A DNA stretch of 64,000 nt from Bryobacterales bacterium (GTDB lineage: Bacteria; Acidobacteriota; Terriglobia; Bryobacterales; Bryobacteraceae): contig JAEUQC010000213.1 of the NCBI GenBank assembly GCA_016789905.1, positions 110,659 through 174,658 on the forward strand, given 5' to 3'. The notes under the pieces are model-generated. The model saw only the letters and a list, made by a program, of their open reading frames with translations. It made no database searches and was not told the origin of the DNA. Positions within the stretch are counted from its first letter, which is position 1; every line of letters starts with the position of its first letter. The translations under genes and the position numbers were made by a program. Shown in pieces: positions 18,001 to 25,133 of this stretch.

Positions 18001-19504
18001 TGCCGTTCGGTGCGGAGCCGGAGAATGTGCTGATGAAGGTCGCGCTGCCCTGTGAGGCGGCGAACTGATGGGGGCCAGCGGGCGCCGGAGAAGGGAAAGT
18101 GGCATTGGCAAAAGCGCTGGGACGGTACGTACCGCCGGCCAGCGAGCCGGTGCTCGGCATAAGGTTCGCCGCCGCGTCGTCCAAGGTGAGGTCAATGTTG
18201 TTGACCGCAACAATACCGGCCACCGAAGCAAATGGAACGAATCTCTGGCCCGTGGGCGAAACGAGCAACAAATCAACATCTTCCGGCACGGGATGCGTGA
18301 ATCCCTTCAGATTCATTGTGATTTTCTGGGTTGTGCCCGATAGTCCGGTGACGAACAGCCTGGAAGGATAGGGGACGCTAGCGCTATTGATGGCATTGGG
18401 AATGGTGATTGGGCCAACGTTACAGAATGAGTTCCCGCTGACGGTGGTAGGGCGGTCCACCACTTGTGTAAGGCTTCCTGACGAGATGCCGAACCCGGTG
18501 GCGCCGTTGTAGGTGGCGGTGATGATGTGGGAGCCTTCGGTCAACGCGGAAGTCGTAAACGAGGCCTGGCCGGAGGCATTCACGGGGACGTTCGATGCCA
18601 GCGCCACCGCGCCTTCAGAGAAGCTCACGTTGCCAAGAGTGACCGGGCTGCCGGCCGCGGTGACCGTAGCCGTGATGGTCACGCCGTTGTTCACAAAGCT
18701 CGGGTTGACGGTGCTGGTGAGCGCGGTGCTGGTGGCGGCGTTCGATACGGTGGTGGTGAGAATGAGGCTCCAGCTTGTCAGCGATCCGGGATCGTTGCCG
18801 GTTGGGCCGCAGCAGCTATCAAGGGCAATGTAGAGCTTCCATTCGCCGTTAATGTTCCCCGACCCGGCGAAGCTGGAGGTAAATGTCGCCGTTCCACCCA
18901 GGCCAGCCACAGTCGGCGAATTGGCGGCCGAATTCGCGGCCGAAACCGTTACGCCCGAATCCGGAAATAGGTCGGCCCCAACTCCATTGTTCGTGGGTTT
19001 GTAGGTCGTATTGTCCACCAGGACCCGCGCATCTTGCCCCGCCCCTCCGTTCCCATCCGGAAGCAATGTGGACCCGCTATCGGAGACGGTAATCGTAAAA
19101 TTGCTAATCGAACAGGCGAAGGGCGCTGTCGGGCACGCGTTATTCGTCCCGCGCACACTGCCGATATCGGACCAGAACACAAATGCGCGTCCATCCGGAG
19201 CCACCAGCACCATGTCCAGGTCGTCGGGGTCCGTATGCGTCAGTCCGTTCAGCCGCACCTGGACGGAGCTAATCGTCCCCGACATACCGGACACCACGTT
19301 GCTGGAGGGGTAAACAGTCGCTTTCTGCGGAACCGCCCCACCGACCACTGTCAGGTTGTTCGCGGCATGCGTCGAGGTACAGGTCGCTGAGGTCGCGGTA
19401 CCTGTACACGCCGCAAACGCCGACGGCGCCAACAATAACGCTGCCAAAGCCGCTCCGCGGCCGAGCAGATTCTGAAAAATGGATCGAAAATTCATCAGGT
19501 GCAT
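15062..19504 (-). CDS. Giant secreted multidomain repeat protein (P-domain-like, Ig-like, DUF11, InlB-B-type repeats)
   Basis: This exported protein of about 1480 residues is probably surface-attached or released. After a signal peptide (ending near SAFAA) there are three P/Homo-B-like modules (DNA about 19380-18790, 18440-17930 and 17580-17080), recognisable by LNGLTHTDPDDLDM and its relatives. The first two are each followed by an Ig-like repeat with a TEGSHIITATYNG-type end. Two DUF11-type repeats begin DLTISK and DLTLSK (17060-16330). Then come two nearly identical repeats ending in an InlB B-repeat-like segment (FxNWTGAV). A C-terminal beta domain lacks a PEP-CTERM or other obvious anchor. 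Start ATG 19504 has AAGGA upstream; ATG 19495 is possible. Adhesion or matrix roles are inferred only. Confidence 0.85.
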   Translation of the reverse strand: MHLMNFRSIFQNLLGRGAALAALLLAPSAFAACTGTATSATCTSTHAANNLTVVGGAVPQKATVYPSSNVVSGMSGTISSVQVRLNGLTHTDPDDLDMVLVAPDGRAFVFWSDIGSVRGTNNACPTAPFACSISNFTITVSDSGSTLLPDGNGGAGQDARVLVDNTTYKPTNNGVGADLFPDSGVTVSAANSAANSPTVAGLGGTATFTSSFAGSGNINGEWKLYIALDSCCGPTGNDPGSLTSWSLILTTTVSNAATSTALTSTVNPSFVNNGVTITATVTAAGSPVTLGNVSFSEGAVALASNVPVNASGQASFTTSALTEGSHIITATYNGATGFGISSGSLTQVVDRPTTVSGNSFCNVGPITIPNAINSASVPYPSRLFVTGLSGTTQKITMNLKGFTHPVPEDVDLLLVSPTGQRFVPFASVAGIVAVNNIDLTLDDAAANLMPSTGSLAGGTYRPSAFANATFPSPAPAGPHQFAASQGSATFISTFSGSAPNGTWQLFAVSHGAGTAGARQFGGGWCLNFTTSTDPATTTTLSVSPTPSALNQSVTVSALVANATTAAPVNGLGSVNFAEGNTPLAGPLNLGSNGVASFSKSDFTQGAHFLTANYNGSPGNFGVSNGSFLHYVDAPTTNPSALRYCNTSAVTFPNTLNASGSPYPTRISVNGVAGTLQKVTVELNGLSHQFPDDVDMMLSGPNGNSLILLSDVGGSTAVNGVNLVLDSTSANQLTDGPTLVSGTFQPADFQVGADTFAAPAPTANVFSASAVTLGGAFNSINPNGIWTLFTTNDSAGAQGGGSLANGWCLNFTMNNPDLTISKTHSGNFTQGQVGATYSVVVGNSGPGLTAGTITVVDNPPTGLTITAMAGNGWNCTLGTRTCTTAAAISPGNTLPPITVTVNVATDASTPQVNSASVSAAFDPGAAGNNTSNDSTVILPVPDLTLSKTTSSTFVQGGTAAFSLVVNNIGAGISSGAYTISDNLPAGLTMQSIAAGIGWDCSASSATFISCVSTAVISPASSAPAVTVNVSIAANTAASITNSATVSGGGELNMGNNIGSVTVPVTAITPVTVTVPAGVSFTLNSVNYTGTQTVTLAPGQYVLSTTTPQTLGVGTRAEFVSWSDGLAIAHIINVGASPLSITGNFKTQHQLTMIAGTGGNVTPASGSFFDEGTVVNVTATPINGFSFLNWTGAVANPNAAATTVTMSAPQTVTANFSALTGVTVNVPAGVSFTLNSVNYTGSQTVNLAPGTYPLSTTTPQTLAAGTRAVFTSWSDAGAITHNITVGASPLVITGNFTTQHQLTTVAGAGGTVTPASGSFFDAGTVVNLTATPNSGFVFANWTGAVANANAAATTVTMSAPQTVTANFTGAATTLNAVISGKSGPANARVWNVAIQNTGAGSAVNALLNSLSLTQTFGAACTPVVLTALPASAGNIAPSTAGTVPVTIDFSSCAVTARFRADLAYSANAGAATGVKSLTNQFQ
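15408..16313 (-). repeat. Tandem duplication, two units with a 453-bp period inside the giant gene
   Basis: Two in-frame units of 453 bp (151 codons) lie head to tail, about 15408-15860 and 15861-16313. The same short strings recur exactly 453 bases apart, for example around 15815 and 16268. By eye the two translated units differ at 27 of about 146 aligned residues. Each unit has a VPAGVSFTLNSVNYTG start and an NWTGAV plus MSAPQTVTANF end. Edges are approximate. The high identity suggests a recent internal duplication or gene conversion. Confidence 0.85.
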
Positions 19505-19638
19505 ACAGGGTCCTTCATTCCTCGGAGGCCTAGGTGTCAACAACAACCAAACCGAGACTCTACCATACTAAAGAGCGATATTTCGACCCAACAGCTAGCA
19601 CTGTCCGAACAAAAGTACTATCGGTTTGGAAATACCAC

Positions 19639-19667
19639 TTGAAATAACGGCATAGCTCTTGTATCGT
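19639..19667 (+). promoter_or_regulatory. Sigma-70-type promoter for the tail-collar genes
   Basis: TTGAAA (19639-19644) and TATCGT (19662-19667) are separated by exactly 17 bases. The predicted transcription start is near 19674, about 80 bases before the first collar gene. It lies in the 251-base gap between two divergent units. Only the sequence match and its position support it. Confidence 0.45.
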
Positions 19668-19673
19668 TTCGGG

Positions 19674-19755
19674 GTAGCGGCTGGCGACTAGGGGCCGGCT
19701 GGCAAGAATCGGGCTTTTCGCTACGGCCCGGATAAATGTCCTATGGGAGAACACA
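19674..19755 (+). other. Possible structured leader of the tail-collar operon
   Basis: GTAGCG (19674-19679) and CGCTAC (19719-19724) can form a perfect 6-bp stem enclosing a GC-rich core with a GGCTGGC direct repeat. The stem begins at the predicted transcription start. It does not match a riboswitch class I recognise. GGGAGAA just before 19756 is the ribosome binding site of the first gene. Confidence 0.3.
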
Positions 19756-20277
19756 ATGAGTGAACCGTTTATCGGTCAGATCATGATATTTGGCGGGAAT
19801 TTCCCGCCCAAGGGATGGGCATTCTGCGATGGGAGCCTGATGGCCATCTCGCAGAACACCGCCCTGTTTTCGATTCTCGGAACCATGTACGGCGGCGACG
19901 GACGTACGACCTTCGGGCTGCCCGATCTGCGCGGGCGCGTTCCGATTGGGATGGGATCCGGCCCCGGATTGTCCAGCTACACGGAAGGACAGATGGGCGG
20001 GCAGGAGACCCACACGCTGTTGACGACAGAAATGCCCGCCCACACGCACGCAGTGGCGGTGGCGGCATCGAACGAGGCGAACACGCCGCAGAACCGGCCC
20101 GGCGGGAATGTGCTTGGAGCGGCCAACATCTACGATTTGCCAGCTTCGGCGGACGCGGCGCTGGGCGGCGTGAGTTGCGGGTCGGCCGGCGGCGGCCAAC
20201 CTCATGAAAACCGGCAGCCATACCTGGCGATGAATTACATCATCGCACTGGCGGGCATCTTCCCCTCGCGCAGCTAA
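19756..20277 (+). CDS. Phage tail-collar domain protein (microcystin-dependent-protein-like), paralogue 1
   Basis: This 173-residue protein has the tail-collar domain at its N-terminus (PFIGQIMIFGGNFPPKGWAFCDG, described here by its key G, W and C residues 13-24). It continues with LFSILGTMYGGDG and FGLPDLRGRVPIG, and ends with HENRQPYLAMNYIIAL. No signal peptide is visible. Chromosomal homologues occur as tandem sets in many bacteria, often with a GNAT acetyltransferase, outside any prophage. Their role is unclear. Here no other phage gene is nearby. The start has GGGAGAA upstream. A near-identical paralogue follows after 20 bases. Confidence 0.88.
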   Translation: MSEPFIGQIMIFGGNFPPKGWAFCDGSLMAISQNTALFSILGTMYGGDGRTTFGLPDLRGRVPIGMGSGPGLSSYTEGQMGGQETHTLLTTEMPAHTHAVAVAASNEANTPQNRPGGNVLGAANIYDLPASADAALGGVSCGSAGGGQPHENRQPYLAMNYIIALAGIFPSRS

Positions 20278-20297
20278 CAAGCGTCCAGGATTAGACA

Positions 20298-20822
20298 ATG
20301 AGCGATCCATATATTGGTCAAGTCATTCTCTTCGGCGGGAACTACGCTCCCCTCGGATGGGCGTTCTGCGACGGCAGTCTGCTGTCAATCGCGCAGAACA
20401 CCGCGCTGTTTTCCATCCTCGGCACGACCTACGGCGGGAACGGTCAAACCACGTTCGCCTTGCCTGACCTCCGCGGGCGCGCCCCCGTTCACGCCGGCGC
20501 CAGCGCCGGCCCCGGTCTGTCCCCCTACGTTATCGGCGAAACGGGCGGTGTGGAATCCGTCACCGTCACCACTGGGCAGCTACCCGGCCATAACCACGGT
20601 GTGAAGGTGGCGGGGCACAACGAGGGCCACACCCAGTCCCGCCCAGGCGGCAATATCCTGGGCGATGGTTCCAACTACGATTCGCCGGCCTCCGCCGACA
20701 CCTCTCTTGGCGGCGTCACTTGCGGCCTCGCGGGCGGTTCCCAGCCCCACGAAAACAGGCAACCCTTCCTTGCCTGCAACTACATCATCGCACTGGAGGG
20801 GATCTACCCATCCCGCGGTTGA
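20298..20822 (+). CDS. Phage tail-collar domain protein, paralogue 2
   Basis: This 174-residue paralogue of the preceding gene shares its length and architecture: PYIGQVILFGGN at the start, the GWAFCDGSL core, FALPDLRGRAP, and the C-terminal HENRQPFLACNYIIALEGIYPSRG. The middle (about 75-125) differs most, with an HNHG segment replacing HTHA, which suggests diverged binding surfaces. AGGA lies before the ATG. It is followed after 8 bases by a GNAT gene. Both collar proteins may form mixed trimers, as collar and fibre proteins do, but this is inference. Confidence 0.87.
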   Translation: MSDPYIGQVILFGGNYAPLGWAFCDGSLLSIAQNTALFSILGTTYGGNGQTTFALPDLRGRAPVHAGASAGPGLSPYVIGETGGVESVTVTTGQLPGHNHGVKVAGHNEGHTQSRPGGNILGDGSNYDSPASADTSLGGVTCGLAGGSQPHENRQPFLACNYIIALEGIYPSRG

Positions 20823-20830
20823 CCATCGCA

Positions 20831-21307
20831 ATGAATCCTCCGATTCATCTTCGCGCGGCGACTCCCGGCGACCGTGAATTCCTCTTCGAGGTGTTCGCGG
20901 CCGCCGGGCCCGCTTTGGAGCTTCAGTCTTTGCCCGATACCACCCTTCGCGCCCAACTCATCCAAATGCAGTTCGACGGCTGGCGCACCGGCTACTCGGC
21001 CCAATTCGGCGCCGAAGGGCTCAAAGTTTTGGAGCAGGCCTCGGAGCCGCTCGGCTACATTTGGCTATCGGAAGAGCCCGGCGCGAGCCGAATCGTCGAT
21101 CTCGCCTTCGCGCCTGCCGCCCGCGGGAAAGGAATTGGCAGCGAACTTGTTCGCTCCTTGGTGGCAAACGCGCATCGGGAAGGAAAACCGGTGCGAGCGA
21201 GCGTCGCAAAGTCGAATCATGGTTCGCTGCGATTCAATTTGCGGCTCGGAGCCGTTATCACCGGCGAATCTCCCACGCATTGGGCCATCGAATGGCCATT
21301 GGCCTAG
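20831..21307 (+). CDS. GNAT family N-acetyltransferase
   Basis: This 158-residue cytoplasmic acyl-CoA-dependent transferase starts at ATG 20831 with IHLRAATPGDREFLFEVF, a typical GNAT beginning. The acetyl-CoA pyrophosphate-binding loop is RGKGIG in motif A, after the DLAFAPAA strand. The motif B region with LRFNLRLGA is also present. The substrate is unknown. It directly follows the two tail-collar genes and probably shares their transcript. In other bacteria a similar GNAT accompanies collar paralogues, which suggests the acetylated target is linked to those proteins. Its end overlaps the opposing DinB gene by four bases. Confidence 0.85.
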   Translation: MNPPIHLRAATPGDREFLFEVFAAAGPALELQSLPDTTLRAQLIQMQFDGWRTGYSAQFGAEGLKVLEQASEPLGYIWLSEEPGASRIVDLAFAPAARGKGIGSELVRSLVANAHREGKPVRASVAKSNHGSLRFNLRLGAVITGESPTHWAIEWPLA

Positions 21308-21786
21308 TCGGCCATCATCCACCGCACCGTCACCGGCATCCCCTCAAATATCTGCCGCAAATGATGCTGCATGTGGTCGCCGTAGTCCGCCACCAGATAC
21401 CCTAATGTCACCGGAGGACCACAGCCAATCACGCAGCGGGCATCAAGCTTGTCAGCGGGGATCAGCGCGATCAGCCGCGCCAGGTATAGGTTCAGCGCCT
21501 CCCAAAGGTTCACCAATTGCGCCGGATTCGCACTGCCGAAACGCTGTACGCTCACCATCGCAGCCTGGTCATAGCCCGGCCAGGTGACACCGCCTTCCGC
21601 CATCGCGCGCACGAAACGCTGGTGATTGTTGATAGCCGAGTCAATCAGATGACCCAGAATCTCCAGCCGGGTCCAGGCGCCATCGCCACGGCTCCGCGTC
21701 CAATCACCGACGCCCATTTGCCGGAAGATGAGAGAGGCATCGGCGACCAGCAGCGTCATTTCCCGCGAGAGCGAATCGAGTGACAT
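21304..21786 (-). CDS. DinB family protein (DinB/YfiT four-helix metal-binding)
   Basis: This 160-residue four-helix-bundle protein has histidines in GHLIDSAINNHQR and DHMQHHLRQ that fit the DinB/YfiT metal triad. Members include thiol-dependent transferases, and many are uncharacterised. I placed the start at ATG 21786 (MSLDSLSREM) because the frame upstream to 21876 reads as poor-quality sequence. It lies 62 bases downstream of malQ on the same strand and may be read through from it. A functional link to MalQ is not evident. Confidence 0.8.
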   Translation of the reverse strand: MSLDSLSREMTLLVADASLIFRQMGVGDWTRSRGDGAWTRLEILGHLIDSAINNHQRFVRAMAEGGVTWPGYDQAAMVSVQRFGSANPAQLVNLWEALNLYLARLIALIPADKLDARCVIGCGPPVTLGYLVADYGDHMQHHLRQIFEGMPVTVRWMMAD

Positions 21787-21848
21787 GACCTTTACAGGAT
21801 AGCCGCTTGCGCACGAGGCCGAACCGCGGCCGGCAAATCGACTGCCCG

Positions 21849-24077
21849 TTACACGCGTCCCGTCTTCACCAGCCAACTGCGCAACATCCGGGTGAAGTTG
21901 GCCACTAGCTCATCCGTTTCCAACTCCTCCAGCGAGTACCGCATCTTCCGCCGCCAGTTCGGATATTCCCACGTCGATCCAGGCAGGTTCTGCTGTTCGG
22001 TTTCCTTGGTCAGGTCCTCTTGATTCAGCACGAAAAGCCGGGAATTGGCCGAGGACAGAAACCCGATCACCGCGTTGTGCAACTCCCCGGTCAGTTCGGC
22101 CGACATCGCCGCGTCCCGCGGGTAGCCGTCCGGCAGCAAATGCAGGTCGTGAAGAATCTCGATGAGCTTATGCCGGTCTTCCAGTCTTGCCCGCATCTGA
22201 TCCCGGTAGGAATCTTCGCCCGGAAGCAGGCCCGCGCATCGGCGAGACTCGATATCACGGCCCAGCCAGTAGCCGGCCAGCGTAGGCAGGTCATGCGTGG
22301 TTGAACTGACAACGGCCTCAACCGGGTATTCATCAGGCCGCTTAAACTTACCCTCTTCTTTCTTTTCAAAGTACAGCAACCGGTAGCTCAATACGCCAAA
22401 CTCGGCCAGCCCGTCCCGCACATAATCTTCCACCGTACCCAGATCCTCGCCGATCACCATCACGCGATTCCGGTGACTTTCGAGAGCGACAATTCGCAGC
22501 AAATCGCGCCACGGTTCCCGGACGTAGGTGCCCTCGGTGGCGTCTTTCCCTTCAGGAATCCAATACAGGCGGAAGAACCGCATTACATGGTCAATGCGGA
22601 GCGCTCCGCCATGCCGGCTGTTGTTCCGGATCGCCGCCGCAAAAAGCCGAAAGCCATCGGCCCGGTGGAGATCCGCGGCAGGCGGGGGAAAGGACCAGTC
22701 CTGCCCCTTCGGCGAAAAATCGTCAGGCGGCGCGCCGACGCGGCAGCCGTTGGCGTAGAAGCGGCGGTATCCCCAGAGGTCGGATCCGCAGCGGTCCGTG
22801 GCCAGCGCCAGATCGTGATAAAGCCCGATCGACATGCCGGCCTCCACCGCCCGGGCCTGCGAGTCCGCCACTTGCTGATCCACCAGCCAATACACAAATT
22901 GCCAGAACTCCACACGCCGCCACTGGCGCTGCGCAAACTCCCGCACCGCTTCCGAATCCGGGTCCTGCAACTCCGCCGGCCAATCCGGCCAGATCCATAT
23001 GCTCTGGTCACGTCGATGCAAATACTCATCGAGCGCGCTATATACGGCAAACCTTTCGAGCAACCGGCCTTCGGCCCGCCGAAATCGATCAAACTCGTCA
23101 CGCCGCGCCGCCCCGCCCCGGAGAAACTGGCGATAGAGAATCGCGAGGAAAAACCGCTTCAACCGGGCCACACCCTCGTAGTCGACCAGTTCCGCCGCAC
23201 GCAACTCGGCGATCCGCCCATCGGCCAGCGGCCGGAGCCGCCGCGCCAACTCCGAATCGGCATACTCCGGAACCGCCTCTACGTCCAAATAGATGAAATT
23301 CCGATAAAACGTAGACGCCGGCAGGTACGGACTCGTGTTGTAAGGCGAACGGTTAGCCAGCGCATGAAGGGGGTTCAAAGCGACAAACGCTGCGCCGGTT
23401 TCACGCGAAGCCCACGCGGCGAAGCGATCCAGGTCACTAAAGTCCCCGCAGCCCCAGTTCCGCGCCGACCGCAGGCCGTATAAGCTGATCGCAATCCCCG
23501 CGGCTCGTTTCCCATCGCCAATCGCCTCCGGACGGTAAACGCGGTCCGGACAGTGTATCAGCGAGCATTCGGCCGTCGTGCCACCGGCCGTCAACACCGC
23601 CCGATGGTAGCCGTGCGGCAGTCCGTCCGGCAACGCCATTCGCGCCCGAAACCAGCGTGTACCATCAAACTCGACCGTTTCAACCACCGCCAAATCGGCC
23701 AAACGCGCCGAGCACTCCATGGCGCCCCCACCTTCCATAGTGAACCTCAACGTTGCGACGGCGCCGGCGAAGTCTTCGCGGAACGCCACCGGCGCCCAGG
23801 CGTCCTTCGTGGAACTTACCACGCAGGATGGCAGCAATGCCAACCGCTCCGTCCGCAGCCAATCGCGCAACGCTTCGTCCACCGATTCGACCGAACTCGT
23901 GTCCACCCCGATCGAACTCAGCACCGCCCGCTCCACCTCGGAGCCCGGCCGGTGTTCCTGCCCCCATATGTCCCAATACACTTCCTGTACGCCGTGCGCC
24001 GCCGCCACCCGCTCAAGCGCGTGGCCAAAATCGTCGCTCGGAAAGTCGTACCGCGTCGCTACCGGTTCATTCGACAT
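21849..24077 (-). CDS. malQ: 4-alpha-glucanotransferase
   Basis: MalQ (amylomaltase, GH77) transfers alpha-1,4-glucan segments between maltodextrins. The 742-residue protein has an extra N-terminal beta-rich region (about 1-150) before the barrel, as in long bacterial and plant DPE2-like or E. coli-like forms. Catalytic positions are visible in GALRIDHVMRF (nucleophile Asp), VIGEDLG (acid/base Glu) and TTHDLPTLAGYW (transition-state Asp). ATG 24077 is chosen because GGAGG lies just upstream. It is divergent from nuoB across 70 bases. With the debranching enzyme at 3772 it forms a glycogen/maltodextrin degradation pair. Confidence 0.94.
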   Translation of the reverse strand: MSNEPVATRYDFPSDDFGHALERVAAAHGVQEVYWDIWGQEHRPGSEVERAVLSSIGVDTSSVESVDEALRDWLRTERLALLPSCVVSSTKDAWAPVAFREDFAGAVATLRFTMEGGGAMECSARLADLAVVETVEFDGTRWFRARMALPDGLPHGYHRAVLTAGGTTAECSLIHCPDRVYRPEAIGDGKRAAGIAISLYGLRSARNWGCGDFSDLDRFAAWASRETGAAFVALNPLHALANRSPYNTSPYLPASTFYRNFIYLDVEAVPEYADSELARRLRPLADGRIAELRAAELVDYEGVARLKRFFLAILYRQFLRGGAARRDEFDRFRRAEGRLLERFAVYSALDEYLHRRDQSIWIWPDWPAELQDPDSEAVREFAQRQWRRVEFWQFVYWLVDQQVADSQARAVEAGMSIGLYHDLALATDRCGSDLWGYRRFYANGCRVGAPPDDFSPKGQDWSFPPPAADLHRADGFRLFAAAIRNNSRHGGALRIDHVMRFFRLYWIPEGKDATEGTYVREPWRDLLRIVALESHRNRVMVIGEDLGTVEDYVRDGLAEFGVLSYRLLYFEKKEEGKFKRPDEYPVEAVVSSTTHDLPTLAGYWLGRDIESRRCAGLLPGEDSYRDQMRARLEDRHKLIEILHDLHLLPDGYPRDAAMSAELTGELHNAVIGFLSSANSRLFVLNQEDLTKETEQQNLPGSTWEYPNWRRKMRYSLEELETDELVANFTRMLRSWLVKTGRV

Positions 24078-24147
24078 GTAAGCCTCCAGTGTCCTCAACC
24101 GGGCCCACATTGGGCAACTCCCGCGTGGCATACTGGAAAGGAAATCC

Positions 24148-24693
24148 ATGGAACAGCGCGTCCTGCCCGTCGCCCCAGAAGAGTTGTTTGATCGCATCGA
24201 CGATACTCAGCTCGATGACCTCTCCGAGAGCGTCGTGCTCACCACCATCGACAAAGCCATCAACTGGGGCCGCAAAAACTCCATTTGGCCGATGACGTTT
24301 GGCCTCGCCTGCTGCGCCATCGAAATGATGGCGATGAGCGCTTCCCGCTTCGATATTTCCCGCTTCGGCGCGGAAGTATTTCGGGGAACGCCACGCCAAT
24401 CGGATCTCATGATCATCGCTGGCCGTGTGTCCAACAAGATGGCTCCCGTCATCCGCCAACTCTACCAACAGATGCCCGAACCGAAATGGGTGATCTCAAT
24501 GGGGGCTTGCGCCACCTCCACCGGCGTTTTCTCAAACTACGCCCTGGTGCCGGTGAATCAGGTGATCCCAGTCGACGTTTACGTTCCGGGTTGTCCGCCT
24601 CGTCCCGAGCAGCTCATCTATGGCATTTTGTTACTGCAGCAGAAGATCGAAAAAGAGCGCGGCACGACGCTGAAGACCTTGAATCTAGCCTAG
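24148..24693 (+). CDS. nuoB: NADH-quinone oxidoreductase subunit B (stand-alone copy)
   Basis: NuoB carries iron-sulfur cluster N2, which passes electrons to quinone in complex I. The 181-residue sequence has all four cluster ligands: the adjacent pair Cys55-Cys56 in GLACCAIEM, Cys121 in GACATS and Cys149 in PGCPPRPEQ. The length is normal. AAAGGA precedes the ATG. No other nuo gene is within the window on either side: malQ is upstream and flagellar flaG downstream. It is therefore an isolated copy that must work with subunits encoded elsewhere, or with another complex. Confidence 0.93.
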   Translation: MEQRVLPVAPEELFDRIDDTQLDDLSESVVLTTIDKAINWGRKNSIWPMTFGLACCAIEMMAMSASRFDISRFGAEVFRGTPRQSDLMIIAGRVSNKMAPVIRQLYQQMPEPKWVISMGACATSTGVFSNYALVPVNQVIPVDVYVPGCPPRPEQLIYGILLLQQKIEKERGTTLKTLNLA

Positions 24694-24717
24694 CCCATCG
24701 GATTAGTACATTTTTCC

Positions 24718-24744
24718 TCAAGGCTCCAAAGGGTTTTCCGATAA
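24718..24744 (+). promoter_or_regulatory. Sigma-28 (FliA)-like promoter for flaG
   Basis: TCAA (24718-24721), exactly 15 bases, then TCCGATAA (24737-24744) resembles the FliA consensus TAAA-N15-GCCGATAA with one mismatch in each box. It lies 36 bases before the flaG start. The fliA gene is at 40416. Late flagellar genes such as flaG are classic FliA targets. Confidence 0.55.
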
Positions 24745-24780
24745 GACATACTAGAACCCCTATAACAGGAGGTGGTCGGT

Positions 24781-25059
24781 ATGGATACCAAAACAGTCGA
24801 GAAAGTTGCCCTCCCGGTTCCGCTGCCTGATACCAAGTTGGATCAGCAGCAGGCCACGGAGCGTCGCGAACTTGTCAAGGCGATCAAGGCGATTAACGCC
24901 ACGGAGTTTTTTGGCGAAAACTACGAACTCACTTTCGTTCTGGATCGAGAAACGCATCGTCCGCTCATGCGCATTATTGACCGTCAAACGCGGGAGGTTA
25001 TCCGGCAATTACCGCCGGAATACACCTTGCGCCTGGCCGAGGAGATGCGGTCGCGCTAA
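24781..25059 (+). CDS. flaG: Flagellar FlaG-family protein
   Basis: This 92-residue protein matches the FlaG family, with a variable charged N-terminus and a conserved C-terminal half: LTFVLDRETHRPLMRIIDRQTREVIRQLPPE, read here as the typical L-x-F-x-x-D and V-I-R-Q-I/L-P pattern. FlaG affects filament length in some bacteria. ATG 24781 follows AGGAGG at the expected distance; an in-frame GTG at 24772 is less likely. A sigma-28-like promoter lies just upstream. It is followed by fliS rather than the usual fliD. Confidence 0.85.
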   Translation: MDTKTVEKVALPVPLPDTKLDQQQATERRELVKAIKAINATEFFGENYELTFVLDRETHRPLMRIIDRQTREVIRQLPPEYTLRLAEEMRSR

Positions 25060-25076
25060 CCGCATTCATCATTCCC

Positions 25077-25103
25077 TCATGCCCCTCAACATTTCTCCGA
25101 TGA
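25077..25103 (+). promoter_or_regulatory. Second sigma-28-like promoter, for fliS
   Basis: TCAT (25077-25080), exactly 15 bases, then TCCGATGA (25096-25103) repeats the arrangement found before flaG, with one more mismatch to the consensus. It sits 30 bases before the fliS ATG. The same spacing twice in 400 bases makes chance less likely, but it is unproven. Confidence 0.4.
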
Positions 25104-25133
25104 GTCTAGTAAGTGGCAACGAAAGCAGAGTGA

